Part shown: positions 1 through 8,758 of the stretch, in pieces
Layout: the number at the start of each line of letters is the position of its first letter
How positions within the stretch are numbered: position 1 is the first letter of the stretch
NCBI RefSeq assembly: GCF_015752315.1
Contig: NZ_JADOVJ010000001.1
Span: forward strand, 682,001-746,000
Source of the DNA: Nocardioides luteus
Lineage (GTDB): Bacteria > Actinomycetota > Actinomycetes > Propionibacteriales > Nocardioidaceae
Direction: 5' to 3'
DNA length: 64,000 bases
The notes under the pieces: generated by a model
The model's input: the letters and a program-made list of their open reading frames with translations, nothing else
Told to the model about the DNA's origin: nothing
The model's database searches: none
Program-made: the position numbers and the translations under genes

Positions 1-1545
1 GTCGCGGGAGACGATCGTGTAGAAGTGCGCGGTCTTGTTGCCGTCGCCGGGACGCAGCAGCCGCCCGAGCCGCTGGGCCTCCTCCTGGCGGGAGCCGTAG
101 GCCCCGGAGACCTGGATCGCGACCTCGGCCGAGGGCAGGTCGATGGAGAAGTTGGCGACCTTGGAGACGACCAGGAGGTCGATCTCGCCGGAGCGGAACG
201 CGTCGAAGAGCCGCTGCCGCTCCTTGACCGACGTCTTGCCCTCGATCACCGGGGCGTCGAGCGAGGCGGCGATCTCGTCGAGCTGCTCGAGATACTGCCC
301 GATCACCAGCGTCGGCTTGTCGGCGTGGGAGGCGACGATCTCCTTGACCACGTCGATCTTGTGGTGCGTGCAGGAGGCGATCCGGTAGCGCTCGTCGGGC
401 TCGGCGGTGGCGTAGACGAGCCGCTCGTCGGTGGGCAGGGTCACCCGCACCTCGACGCAGTCCGCCGGCGCGATCCAGCCCTGCGCCTCGATGTCCTTCC
501 ACGGAGCGTCGTAGCGCTTGGGGCCGATCAGGGAGAAGACGTCGCCCTCGCGCCCGTCCTCACGCACCAGGGTGGCGGTCAGGCCGAGGCGGCGGCGGGC
601 CTGCAGGTCGGCGGTCATCCGGAAGATCGGGGCGGGCAGGAGGTGGACCTCGTCGTAGACGATCAGCCCCCAGTCGCGGGCGTCGAGCAGCTCCAGGTGC
701 GGGTAGGCACCCTTCCGGCGAGCGGTCAGCACCTGGTAGGTGGCGATCGTGACCGGCCGGATCTCCTTGACCGACCCCGAGTATTCGCCGATCTCGTCCG
801 GGGTCAGCGAGGTGCGGCGTACCAGCTCGTCCTTCCACTGGCGCGCGGAGACGGTGTTGGTGACGAGGATCAGCGTGGTCGCCTGGGCATGTGCCATGGC
901 GGCGGCGCCGACCAGCGTCTTGCCGGCGCCGCAGGGGAGCACGACGACGCCGGAGCCACCGTGCCAGAACGACTCGGCTGCCTCGGACTGGTAGGGACGG
1001 AGCGCCCAGTCGGTGGTGTCCAGTGCGATCGGGTGGGCCTCACCGTCGACGTAGCCCGCATAGTCCTCGGCGGGCCAGCCGAGCTTGAGCAGCGCCTGCT
1101 TGAGGTTGCCACGCTCGGAGGGGTGGACGACGACGGTGTCCTCGTCGAGCCGCTCACCCAGCATCCCGGCGACCTTCTTGGCCCGGACGACCTCCTCCAG
1201 CACCGCGCGGTCGGAGGAGACCAGCACGAGCCCGTTGGCCGGGTTCTTCTCCAGCCGCAGCCGGCCGTAGCGGGCCATCGTCTCGGCGACGTCGACCAGA
1301 AGGGAGTGGGGAACCGGATAGCGCGAGAACTCCAGCAGCGTGTCCACCACCTGCTCGGCATCGTGCCCGGCGGCGCGCGCGTTCCACAGCCCCAGCGGGG
1401 TCAGGCGGTAGGTGTGGATGTGCTCCGGCGACCGCTCGAGCTCGGCGAAGGGCGCGATCGCCTTGCGGCACTCGGCGGCCCGGGCATGGTCGATCTCGAG
1501 CAGGAGCGTCTTGTCCGACTGGACGATCAGGGGGCCGTCGTTCAC
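1..1545 (-). CDS. DNA repair helicase XPB (3' end outside window)
   Basis: Superfamily 2 ATP-dependent 3'-5' DNA helicase of the XPB/ERCC3 family, expected to unwind DNA during repair in the cytoplasm. 515 codons are visible and the gene runs off the left edge. The translation shows a Walker A loop (LPCGAGKT) near residue 200, a DEVH box (YDEVHLLPA), motif III (GLTATLVREDG) and the C-terminal helicase lobe with motif VI (QRLGRLLRPGDG). The GTG start at 1545 was chosen because a TAGGCT hexamer lies 6 nt upstream, as in leaderless actinobacterial genes, and because the N-terminal sequence VNDGPLIVQSDKTLLLEID fits the family. The helicase-associated gene lies just upstream on the same strand, as with the mycobacterial XPB gene pair. 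Actinobacterial XPB is usually about 550 aa, so only a short C-terminal piece should be missing. Confidence 0.95.
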   Translation of the reverse strand, partial: MNDGPLIVQSDKTLLLEIDHARAAECRKAIAPFAELERSPEHIHTYRLTPLGLWNARAAGHDAEQVVDTLLEFSRYPVPHSLLVDVAETMARYGRLRLEKNPANGLVLVSSDRAVLEEVVRAKKVAGMLGERLDEDTVVVHPSERGNLKQALLKLGWPAEDYAGYVDGEAHPIALDTTDWALRPYQSEAAESFWHGGSGVVVLPCGAGKTLVGAAAMAHAQATTLILVTNTVSARQWKDELVRRTSLTPDEIGEYSGSVKEIRPVTIATYQVLTARRKGAYPHLELLDARDWGLIVYDEVHLLPAPIFRMTADLQARRRLGLTATLVREDGREGDVFSLIGPKRYDAPWKDIEAQGWIAPADCVEVRVTLPTDERLVYATAEPDERYRIASCTHHKIDVVKEIVASHADKPTLVIGQYLEQLDEIAASLDAPVIEGKTSVKERQRLFDAFRSGEIDLLVVSKVANFSIDLPSAEVAIQVSGAYGSRQEEAQRLGRLLRPGDGNKTAHFYTIVSRD

Positions 1546-1551
1546 CGGACC

Positions 1552-1557
1552 AGCCTA
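1552..1557 (-). promoter_or_regulatory. Putative -10 element (TAGGCT) of the XPB gene
   Basis: On the minus strand TAGGCT ends 6 nt before the GTG at 1545, placing the transcription start at or next to the start codon. No Shine-Dalgarno sequence precedes the GTG. A leaderless transcript is inferred. Confidence 0.5.
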
Positions 1558-1594
1558 CGGGCCGAGCGATGCCGCGAGGTCCCGTGGCGGCGGC

Positions 1595-3856
1595 TCACGC
1601 CGGCCGGACGCTCCTGATCCGGGACAGTGCGAAGGAGCGCTCGTCGTCGTCGACCCGGGCCGTGAGCGAGCCGCCGTCGAGGTTCAGCGGCTCGACGCGC
1701 GCCTCGCCGGCGACCCCGCGGCCGTCGACGTAGGAGATGACGACCGGCTCATCGGCGTCGATGGCCTCATGGAGGATCGCCATCGTCGAGGCCGGCTCGG
1801 TCGGCGCCGGCTCGGCCGGGGCCGGGCGTGAGGCGGCGGTCTCGTCGCCGCCCTTGATGCGCGCCGCCACGGCGGTCGCACGCACGGTGAGATGGGCCTG
1901 CTGGGCACCGGCCGGGCGTGGGGCGTTGCGGGTCTTGGCGCGCATGGCGTCGGGCCGCGCCACGTGGACCGAACCGTCGGGCGCTTCGACGACCGGAGCC
2001 AGGCCGAGCTCGCGCAGCCGGGGGAGGAGCGAGTCGAGCGCGACGGTGCTGACCACCACCGTCGGCGCCAGGCGGCGCAGTCCCAGGGACTCGGCGGCCG
2101 GGTGGGCCAGCAGCTCGGCCAGCGCGGCCTCGTCGTCGCTGCGCAGGTAGGCGGCGGCGAACCCGACCCGGACCGTGCCGAACGTACGCGCTGTGTCGTC
2201 GACCAGGTAGGTCAGCGCCTGCGGCACCGGCGTGCGGGAGGCGGCGGTGAGGAACGCATGGATCTCGGTGGCGGTCCAGCCGCGGTCCATCGCCCGGCGC
2301 ACGGACTCCTTGGTGAACCGGTAGACCGTCGCCCCGCCGTGCGACTCCACCGTCGCCACCACGGCCAGCGTGCGGGCCAACGCGGGCTCCAGGGGCCCCG
2401 GCGCGACCGCGGTCAGGTCACCCTGCAGCAGCACGTGGTCGACCGGCTCCGGCAGCAGGTCCGCCAGGATCGGGACCGGGTCCTCGCCCGCCACCAACCC
2501 CCGCCCGTACGCAGCCAGCCCCCCGAACGCCGCGAGCCCGAGCGTCTCCGCCTCGGTGAGCGTCCAGGACACCAGCGACTCCCGGGACTCGGTGCGGCTG
2601 CGCGGCCGGCGCGGCCGCTCCCAGGCCAGCCGTGCCACGACGGCGGCAGGGCCGGTGCCGGCGGCGAGCACCTCGCCCTCCGGGATGCCCGCGAGCAGCC
2701 CCAGCGTCAGCCGCCGCATCTCGACGGCCGACGCGCCGGCCATGTCGGGCGCCAGCGCGTTCCACGTCTTCCCGGCCGGGTCCCGCTGGCCGACAAGGCC
2801 GGGGAGCCGGGGCGAGGCGAGCCAGGCGGCGGCCACGTGCGCCCACCGGGCAGCCAGCGGCTGCTGCAGCCACTGGTCGAAGAGCTCGGTCGGCATCCAG
2901 GAGGGGTCGCCCTCCTCGTCGGTGCCCAGCGCCAGCAGCCCGGAGGCCCAGGACACCTCGATCAGCAGCGCGGCGGTGGGCTCGGTGACATGGAGCCGCT
3001 CGGCGGTCGCCCTCAGGTCGCGCACCGTCAGACCGGTGCCGCCGCGCAGCGAGCGCGGCGGGGTGGCGCCCCAGGCGTCGAGCAGCAGCTCGAGGTTGCG
3101 GACGAGCTCGAAGGCGGCGCCGGCGGCCGCCCGGTCGACGAGCGCGGATGCTCGCGAGGAGGTCGGCAGGGAGGGCGGGAGGTCCACCCGTTCGCGCGTC
3201 GTCCGCCCACCGCGCAGTGTGAGTCCGACCTCACCGGGGAGGATCAGCATCTCCTCGCCCGAGGACACCAGCAGCCCGTGTGCGATCAGCTCCTCCGCGG
3301 GTCCGGAGGCCTCAGCCACCGCCACGCGCGGGCGCGCGCGAGAGGAAGAGGCCTGCCCGCCGCCGGCGTCGACAGCCTCCAGCATCGCGCGGGCGTCGGC
3401 GGAGACGGCCGCCAGGCGGCGTACGACTTCTTCCTGGTCAGCCCCGAGATGGCCGGCGAACGGCTGCAGGCCGGAGGCTCCCGGGGAACCCCGCAACAGG
3501 GTCGCGACACCGGTGACGGCGCGCAGACCGCCGAGGGAGTGCCACACCAGGCCGCAGTCCTCCAGATGAGAAAGTGCCCGTGTCGCGGCGTCCACTTCCG
3601 CGTTCACCATGGAAGATAAGTGAGCTCGGGTGGTTTGATTCGCGAGGACAACGGCATCAAGCACGATCAGCTCGAGATGGTTAAGGTCATCCATCGCGTA
3701 GTGCAAGGATGTGCGAGTGGCTGCTCGGGCGGCGAGTTGGCCGGAGTCATGAGGGGACGGCGTGGCGAGATCAGGACGAGCAAGAAGCAGGCGTGAGATG
3801 CGCTCTGTGGGCCAAGAGCGCAACTGGTCTGCGAGTGAGCGGAAGCCTGTGTCCAT
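1595..3856 (-). CDS. Helicase-associated domain protein, XPB partner
   Basis: 753-aa protein of the family encoded beside XPB in actinobacteria (helicase C-terminal / XPB-Ssl2-like helicase-associated domain). It has no Walker A or DEAD box, so it is not itself a helicase. The N-terminal half is Leu/Ala-rich and probably winged-helix in character. The C-terminus (from about residue 690) reads like a WYL-type small beta domain (PVVISYVDGRG, VEPLNLDGGSLTARVDD). It ends 49 nt upstream of the XPB start on the same strand. GTG 3865, ATG 3862 and ATG 3856 are all in frame; ATG 3856 was preferred because a TAGCGT hexamer sits exactly 7 nt upstream. A role in modulating XPB is inferred from the pairing alone. 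Confidence 0.8.
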   Translation of the reverse strand: MDTGFRSLADQLRSWPTERISRLLLARPDLATPSPHDSGQLAARAATRTSLHYAMDDLNHLELIVLDAVVLANQTTRAHLSSMVNAEVDAATRALSHLEDCGLVWHSLGGLRAVTGVATLLRGSPGASGLQPFAGHLGADQEEVVRRLAAVSADARAMLEAVDAGGGQASSSRARPRVAVAEASGPAEELIAHGLLVSSGEEMLILPGEVGLTLRGGRTTRERVDLPPSLPTSSRASALVDRAAAGAAFELVRNLELLLDAWGATPPRSLRGGTGLTVRDLRATAERLHVTEPTAALLIEVSWASGLLALGTDEEGDPSWMPTELFDQWLQQPLAARWAHVAAAWLASPRLPGLVGQRDPAGKTWNALAPDMAGASAVEMRRLTLGLLAGIPEGEVLAAGTGPAAVVARLAWERPRRPRSRTESRESLVSWTLTEAETLGLAAFGGLAAYGRGLVAGEDPVPILADLLPEPVDHVLLQGDLTAVAPGPLEPALARTLAVVATVESHGGATVYRFTKESVRRAMDRGWTATEIHAFLTAASRTPVPQALTYLVDDTARTFGTVRVGFAAAYLRSDDEAALAELLAHPAAESLGLRRLAPTVVVSTVALDSLLPRLRELGLAPVVEAPDGSVHVARPDAMRAKTRNAPRPAGAQQAHLTVRATAVAARIKGGDETAASRPAPAEPAPTEPASTMAILHEAIDADEPVVISYVDGRGVAGEARVEPLNLDGGSLTARVDDDERSFALSRIRSVRPA

Positions 3857-3863
3857 CGGCATC

Positions 3864-3869
3864 ACGCTA
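3864..3869 (-). promoter_or_regulatory. Putative -10 element (TAGCGT) of the helicase-associated gene
   Basis: TAGCGT on the minus strand ends 7 nt before ATG 3856, predicting a leaderless mRNA. It lies in the very short space shared with the divergent phosphatase gene. Confidence 0.45.
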
Positions 3870-3892
3870 TCCCGGCAGGCCTAGGGGGCGAG

Positions 3893-4720
3893 ATGTCCAG
3901 GAAAGTAGTGATCGCGCACGGGGCCGCGACCGACGTCGGCCAGGTGCGGAAGGTCAACGAGGACTCCCACGTGGCCGAGCCACCCGTCTTCGTCGTCGCC
4001 GACGGCATGGGCGGCCATGACGGTGGTGACATCGCCAGCGAGATGGTGATCCAGGAGTTCGCCAAGCTCGGTGGCACCCATTACGTGTCCGAGTCCGGCA
4101 GCCAGGCGATGGTCGAGGCCCTCCAGGCCGCCCAGGACCGGATCGTGGCCTTCGCGCTCGAGCAGCGCTCGCGCGGAGCCTCGGACTACCAGTCCGGCAC
4201 CACCTGTGCGGCGGCCCTGATCGCCGACGGCGGAAGCAGCCCGTTGTGGATCCTGCTCAACGTCGGCGACTCGCGCATCTACCGCTTCTTCGACGGTACG
4301 TTGAGCCAGCTCAGCCGCGACCACAGCCTCGTCCAGGAGCTGGTCGACTCCGGCCAGATCACCCGCGAGCAGGCCGAGCACCACCCCGAGCGCAACGTGG
4401 TGACCAGGGCGCTCGGCGGGATGGCCCCCGCGGTCCCCGACATCTTCCAGGTGACCCTGCCGGTGGGCGCCCGGCTGATGCTGTGCTCGGACGGCGTGAG
4501 CGGAATGATCTCGGATGCCGAGATCGCCGACATCCTCGCCGCCGAGGACACCGATGCACGTGACACGGCCGAGAAGCTCGTCGCCGCCGCGGTCGAAGCG
4601 GGTGGCAGGGACAACGCCACCGCGATCGTGGTCGATGTGATGGGATTGGCCGAGGAGAACCCGTATGACTCGGAGCAACAAAGGGTGAGTATGGAGCAGA
4701 AGCTAGGAGTGCTGCCATGA
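3893..4720 (+). CDS. PP2C-family protein serine/threonine phosphatase
   Basis: 275-aa soluble metal-dependent phosphatase (PPM/PP2C) that removes phosphate from Ser/Thr. All core motifs are visible: the N-terminal Asp-containing strand region (TDVGQVRKVNEDS), DGMGGHDGG for metal binding near residue 40, GTTCAAALI, NVGDSRIYRF, LSRDHSLVQELVDSG, the CSDGVSGM metal Asp and the final GGRDNATAIVV. ATG 3893 has an AGGGGGCGAG ribosome-binding site immediately upstream. Its stop overlaps the next start as ATGA, so it is translationally coupled to the FHA gene. With two downstream FHA proteins it forms a phospho-signalling operon that contains no kinase in this window. Confidence 0.95.
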   Translation: MSRKVVIAHGAATDVGQVRKVNEDSHVAEPPVFVVADGMGGHDGGDIASEMVIQEFAKLGGTHYVSESGSQAMVEALQAAQDRIVAFALEQRSRGASDYQSGTTCAAALIADGGSSPLWILLNVGDSRIYRFFDGTLSQLSRDHSLVQELVDSGQITREQAEHHPERNVVTRALGGMAPAVPDIFQVTLPVGARLMLCSDGVSGMISDAEIADILAAEDTDARDTAEKLVAAAVEAGGRDNATAIVVDVMGLAEENPYDSEQQRVSMEQKLGVLP

Positions 4721-6585
4721 GTGAACAAGGAACCATCGCGAGCACGTCCTACACGCCGGGCACTTGGTTCGGCATCATCGGTGAGAGCGCCACGGTGCTG
4801 CTCCCGCCCTCGGAGAAGAGCCGCGCGGGTGCCCTGTGGGCTCTCGTCGACGACGGTGCCGGGTTCGACGAGGTGCTCGACGCCCTCGTCGCGACCGGGC
4901 TCAGCTCGTTGCCGGGCTTCGTCCTCGTCTCCGGGGACGTGACGCCTGACGGCGGCAGCGTACGCACCGTCGTGCGCGGTCCGTCGGTGGTCTCCTTCGA
5001 GGCCGGCGAGGGTGCCGTCGAGGTCGACGGCTCGTCGTCGAAGACGTGGGTCGAGCGCACCCTCGAGGGCGTCACCCGGATGTCCATCTCGCTCGGCGAG
5101 GAGGGCGCGACCGGTGAGCCGATGACCGCGCTCGGTGGCCTGCTGCGCGTCTCGGGCCTCGAGGTCCCGCCGCCAGCCCCGGAGTCCAGCCAGGACGACT
5201 CGCCCGAGAGCCGCGCGGGTTTCGTGCCCGCTCCGGTGGCGGTCGAGGAAGCCTCCGACGACAGCGACGACGGCGTGGACGAGCCGGTGCAGGCCGACCC
5301 GCTCACCGACCCGCTGCCCGAGGAGACCTACCCCGAGTCCGCCGAGGAGCAGGGTCTCGACGAGGAGGAGCCGGCCGCGGCTCCGCCGTCGCTCTCGGTC
5401 GTGCCGCCGATCCCGGTCTCGGGTGACCTCCCGGGTCTCGGGGCCGACGCCGACTCGGACGCCGACTCGGACGAGCCGGTCTCGGTCAACCGTGGTGAGG
5501 AGTCCGGCGAGGCGTCGGCGCCGCGCCACGACGACCTGACCGAGCCGACCGAGGCGTTCGAGATGCCGGCCGCGTCGGAGAATGCCGACGACCAGGACTA
5601 CCCCGAGTCCGCCTCCCGGACCTACGAGGACGACTACGCCAGCGACGAGCACGCCGCCGCGGTGGCCTCGTCCTTCGGGCCGTCCGCGGTCTCCCCGGAG
5701 CCGGTGGCCGAGGACGAGGTCGCCCCCGACGCGGAGACCGAGGTTCTCGCCGCCGTCGAGGAGCAGCCCTACGACGAGCAGCCCTATGACGAGCCGCAGT
5801 CCTACGACGAGCCCGAGTCCTACGAGCCCGAGTCCGCCCAGGCGCCCGACTTCGGTCCGCCGTCGATGCCGCCTCCGCCGCCGCTGACCACGCCTCCGCC
5901 GCCGCCCGTCGACGTGCCGGCCGACGGTCTGATCGACTCCGCGCCGGTCGACGCCCCGATCGAGGCACCGCCCGTGGACGGCCCGCCGGCCCCCGCGCCG
6001 GTGACCGACATCCCTCCGGCGCCCCCGGCCCCGCCCGCCTTCCCGGCCCCGCCCGCGCCTCCGGCTCCGCCGGTGGCTCCGGTCCCGGAGACCCACGACG
6101 AGCCGGTCTGGGAGGAGCCCAACCCCGATGAGGACGACCACGACGGTCTGACCCGCATCGGTGTGGGCGAGGACCTCAACGCCGGACTCGCCGGGATCCC
6201 CGGCCAGCCCGAGGCCCCGAAGGTGACCGCCTACCCGGTCGCGCGGCTGGAGTTCTCCAGCGGCGACCGCGTCGAGGTCGACCGGGTCGTCCTCGTCGGC
6301 CGTGCCCCCGAGGCGAGCCGGTTCACGCCCACCGAGCAGCCGATGCTGGTGACCGTGCCGAGCCCTCACCAGGAGATCTCCTCGACCCACTGCGAGATCC
6401 GTCCGGGTGCCGGCGTCGACCACGGCGCCGCGGTGGTCACCGACCTCGGCTCGACCAACGGCACCGTCCTGGTCCAGCCCGGGCTCGGCCCGGAGGACCT
6501 GCGTCCCGGCGTACCCGTCCAGCTGATGCCCGGCGCCGTCATCGACCTCGGCGACAGTCTGACGATCCGGGTGACCAACCCGTGA
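4717..6585 (+). CDS. FHA domain protein with long acidic/proline-rich linker
   Basis: 622-aa phosphothreonine-binding adaptor. Residues 1-130 form a compact region of unknown family. About 150-500 is low-complexity, rich in Asp, Glu, Pro and Ser, with imperfect Tyr-Asp-Glu repeats near 350-370 and proline runs after 385. The C-terminal FHA domain (508-622) keeps the phosphopeptide-binding residues: the VGR arginine, SSTHCEI (Ser and His) and LGSTNGT (Asn). It has no signal peptide or membrane segment. The start overlaps the phosphatase stop by 4 nt (ATGA). It probably recruits phosphorylated partners that the phosphatase resets; that role is inferred from the context. Confidence 0.85.
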   Translation: MSEQGTIASTSYTPGTWFGIIGESATVLLPPSEKSRAGALWALVDDGAGFDEVLDALVATGLSSLPGFVLVSGDVTPDGGSVRTVVRGPSVVSFEAGEGAVEVDGSSSKTWVERTLEGVTRMSISLGEEGATGEPMTALGGLLRVSGLEVPPPAPESSQDDSPESRAGFVPAPVAVEEASDDSDDGVDEPVQADPLTDPLPEETYPESAEEQGLDEEEPAAAPPSLSVVPPIPVSGDLPGLGADADSDADSDEPVSVNRGEESGEASAPRHDDLTEPTEAFEMPAASENADDQDYPESASRTYEDDYASDEHAAAVASSFGPSAVSPEPVAEDEVAPDAETEVLAAVEEQPYDEQPYDEPQSYDEPESYEPESAQAPDFGPPSMPPPPPLTTPPPPPVDVPADGLIDSAPVDAPIEAPPVDGPPAPAPVTDIPPAPPAPPAFPAPPAPPAPPVAPVPETHDEPVWEEPNPDEDDHDGLTRIGVGEDLNAGLAGIPGQPEAPKVTAYPVARLEFSSGDRVEVDRVVLVGRAPEASRFTPTEQPMLVTVPSPHQEISSTHCEIRPGAGVDHGAAVVTDLGSTNGTVLVQPGLGPEDLRPGVPVQLMPGAVIDLGDSLTIRVTNP

Positions 6586-6635
6586 CCGAACGGCTCTCGC
6601 TCGTGTCGCCGCTCTCCTCGGAGGCGGCGGCATGA
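6582..6635 (+). CDS. Possible 17-residue bridging ORF
   Basis: A GTG-started 17-codon frame begins inside the stop of the FHA gene (GTGA overlap) and ends inside the start of the RDD-FHA gene (ATGA overlap). It exactly spans the gap between them. The product would read MTERLSLVSPLSSEAAA, which I do not recognise. Its likely role, if any, is to carry ribosomes from one gene to the next; it may equally be chance. Confidence 0.25.
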   Translation: MTERLSLVSPLSSEAAA

Positions 6636-7786
6636 GCGTGGCCGGCCTCCAGGCTCCGTCGGTCGAGGCAGCGATCGCGGAGCCGGACCGCCGGTTCTAC
6701 GCCTTCGCCATCGACCGGGTGATCGCGTGGGCGATCTTCGCCGCGGCGGGAGTCGCCGCCTGGCTGATCTTCTTCCGCAACGGGAACACGCTGGCCGGGA
6801 CCGGCCTGATCGCCGGTGTGGTGCTGGTGGTCTGGCTGGTCGGCACCATCCTCACCGGCTCCGGTGGCAAGACGCCCGGCAAGATGGCCCTCGGGCTGCG
6901 CGTGGTCAGCGATGACTCCGGCGCCGCGGGCCGCCCGATCGGCGTCGGCAAGGCGTTCGTACGCCAGGCCCTGCTCGGTCTCTGCACGATCCCGACGCTC
7001 GGCATCGGCACCGCCACCTTCGCCTGGGTCGCGGCGATGGACGAGCGCGGCCGCCGCCAGGGATGGCACGACCGCCGTGCGGGCTCGGTCGTCGTCGACG
7101 TACGTCCTCCGGCCGTCGTCGAGGCCGAGGAGGAGGCCCCGGCGCCGCGTCGCATCGTCAACCTGACCACCATGCGTCTCAAGCAGGCCGAGGCCACCCC
7201 GGAGCGCGCCGAGCGGCCGCAGACTCCGGCGGCTCCGACCCAGAGCCCCGCCGCCCACGCAGCGGCTGCCCAAGCCGTGGCCGAGGCTCAGGCGGCTCCG
7301 ACCCAGGTCGGTATGCCGGTCGCTCGTCAGGCGCCGCCGGCTCCCGTGCCGACACCGGCACCGCCCGCCCCGCCCGCCCCGCCGGCAGTGCCGCCCGTGG
7401 CCCAGCCCGCTCCTCCGGCGCCGCCCACAGCGGCTCCGCAGCCCGCGGTGACGGCTCGCTGGCGGGTCACGTTCGACACCGGCCAGAGCTTCGTGGTCGA
7501 GGGTCTGGCGATCGTCGGCCGCGGCCCCGAGCCGCGCCCCGGCGAGGAGGTCTCCCACCGGGTGGCCCTCTCCTCGAGCGACATGTCGCTGTCCAAGACC
7601 CACGCCCAGTTCCAGGTCGCGGCCGACGGCACCCTCGTGGTCATGGACCGTGGCTCCACCAACGGCACCACCCTGATCCGTCAGGGTGCCGCACGAGCCC
7701 TCGGCGCCCGCCGCCCCGCGGCTCTCATCGACGGCGACAAGGTCAAGTTCGGCGACCGCACCATGGACGTGGTCCGCGAGGCCTGA
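6632..7786 (+). CDS. RDD membrane domain fused to an FHA domain
   Basis: 384-aa fusion. Residues 1-150 are an RDD-family membrane domain: RFYAFAIDRVIAW opens the first helix, a second hydrophobic helix follows near 55-72, and the typical TPGKMALGLRVV motif comes next. Residues about 165-270 are an Ala/Pro-rich linker. Residues 275-384 are an FHA domain with IVGRGPE, LSKTH and RGSTNGT, so the phosphothreonine pocket is intact. The ATG at 6632 has GGAGGCGGCGGC upstream. As the third gene of the phosphatase-FHA operon it would tether phosphopeptide recognition to the membrane (inference). Confidence 0.9.
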   Translation: MSVAGLQAPSVEAAIAEPDRRFYAFAIDRVIAWAIFAAAGVAAWLIFFRNGNTLAGTGLIAGVVLVVWLVGTILTGSGGKTPGKMALGLRVVSDDSGAAGRPIGVGKAFVRQALLGLCTIPTLGIGTATFAWVAAMDERGRRQGWHDRRAGSVVVDVRPPAVVEAEEEAPAPRRIVNLTTMRLKQAEATPERAERPQTPAAPTQSPAAHAAAAQAVAEAQAAPTQVGMPVARQAPPAPVPTPAPPAPPAPPAVPPVAQPAPPAPPTAAPQPAVTARWRVTFDTGQSFVVEGLAIVGRGPEPRPGEEVSHRVALSSSDMSLSKTHAQFQVAADGTLVVMDRGSTNGTTLIRQGAARALGARRPAALIDGDKVKFGDRTMDVVREA

Positions 7787-7804
7787 CCCTCCCGCCGAAT
7801 CTGT

Positions 7805-7844
7805 AGTTGTGGGCGACGAGACGACAGTTTCGTCGCCCACAACT
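7805..7844. terminator. Bidirectional stem-loop between convergent genes
   Basis: AGTTGTGGGCGACGA (7805-7819) pairs perfectly with its complement at 7830-7844 across a 10-nt loop, and a GAATCTG/CAGATTC pair flanks it at 7797 and 7867. It lies between the convergent RDD-FHA gene and lepB, so it can stop transcription from both sides. Confidence 0.75.
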
Positions 7845-7871
7845 GCGTTCTCGCCCGAGACAACGGCAGAT

Positions 7872-8633
7872 TCAGTCGACGGAGTCGAAGGTCTCCGGGC
7901 GGTGCTCGACGTCGAAGTGGTCGGTGGGCCAGAAGACGACGGCGACGCGCCCGACGACGTCGGAGACCGGTACGAACGCGCTCTGGCACCCCTCGTCACC
8001 TGACTTCTGACGCTCGGGGCTGCACAGGTGGAAGGACGAGTCGGCGGAGTTGGCGCGGTTGTCGCCCATCACGAAGAGCCGGCCCTCGGGGACGACGGCC
8101 TTCCAGCCCCGGCAGCCGCCCTCGACGTACGACCCGTTGTCCTGCGCCATCGGACCGTCACAGGTATCGGACGGGGCGATGAACGAGGACTCGTCCAGAG
8201 GCGTCCCGTTGACCACGATGCGACCCGACTCGCAGCACTCCACGGTGTCGCCGGCGACTCCGATGACCCGCTTCACCAGGTGGTCGCCGGTCGGGTAGAG
8301 CCCGATCTTGGCGAGCACGGCCCGGAAACCGGTCGGCGCCGGCGGCACCTGGTTGGTTGAGAGCCAGTCGCCGGGATCGGCGAAGACGACCACGTCGCCG
8401 CGCTCGGGTGTGCCGGTCCAGTAGGACGGCTTCTCCACCAGCACCCGGTCGTTGACCTCCAGCCCGGGCCGCATCGACTCCGAGGGGATGTAGAACGCCT
8501 GGGCCAGGAAGGTCTTGATCACCACCGCGAGCAGGATGGCAGTCACCGCGATGATCACGATCTCGACGACCGACCTCAGACACCCCCTCGACTGCCCGCC
8601 CGACCTCGCCGTCCCCTCCACCTCTGCCCCCAT
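7872..8633 (-). CDS. lepB: Type I signal peptidase
   Basis: 253-aa membrane-anchored serine protease that cleaves signal peptides from exported proteins. One N-terminal transmembrane helix (IVIIAVTAILLAVVI) is followed by the catalytic Ser in IPSESMRPG, the catalytic Lys in HLVKRVIGVAGD and the C-terminal GDNRANSADS box. An in-frame upstream start at 8741 exists but would leave only 17 nt to the divergent larE. ATG 8633 was preferred because a TAGGGT hexamer lies exactly 7 nt before it and the coding ahead of it is atypical. Residues between the catalytic regions contain several Cys residues (ECCESG, CDGP, CRGW, CSPE), as in some actinobacterial enzymes. Confidence 0.92.
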   Translation of the reverse strand: MGAEVEGTARSGGQSRGCLRSVVEIVIIAVTAILLAVVIKTFLAQAFYIPSESMRPGLEVNDRVLVEKPSYWTGTPERGDVVVFADPGDWLSTNQVPPAPTGFRAVLAKIGLYPTGDHLVKRVIGVAGDTVECCESGRIVVNGTPLDESSFIAPSDTCDGPMAQDNGSYVEGGCRGWKAVVPEGRLFVMGDNRANSADSSFHLCSPERQKSGDEGCQSAFVPVSDVVGRVAVVFWPTDHFDVEHRPETFDSVD

Positions 8634-8640
8634 GGCCCCG

Positions 8641-8646
8641 ACCCTA
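8641..8646 (-). promoter_or_regulatory. Putative -10 element (TAGGGT) of lepB
   Basis: TAGGGT on the minus strand ends 7 nt before ATG 8633. It implies a leaderless lepB mRNA and supports the shorter start. Confidence 0.5.
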
Positions 8647-8746
8647 TCCAGAGGAGGGTCCACGTCCGGCGCAATCCGGAATTCGGGAGCGCGCGGCGTT
8701 CCCCGCCCTGGTAGCTCCTCGCTCCGGGCCCTCTGGCGCACGTCGA

Positions 8747-8752
8747 TAAGGT
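8747..8752 (+). promoter_or_regulatory. Putative -10 element (TAAGGT) of larE
   Basis: TAAGGT ends 6 nt before GTG 8759, again the leaderless spacing. No good -35 hexamer was seen. Confidence 0.45.
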
Positions 8753-8758
8753 CGGAGC

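Noticed and set aside
8634..8741. Longer start of lepB
   Set aside because: It would add an unusual basic stretch and run through the TAGGGT -10 of the shorter start.
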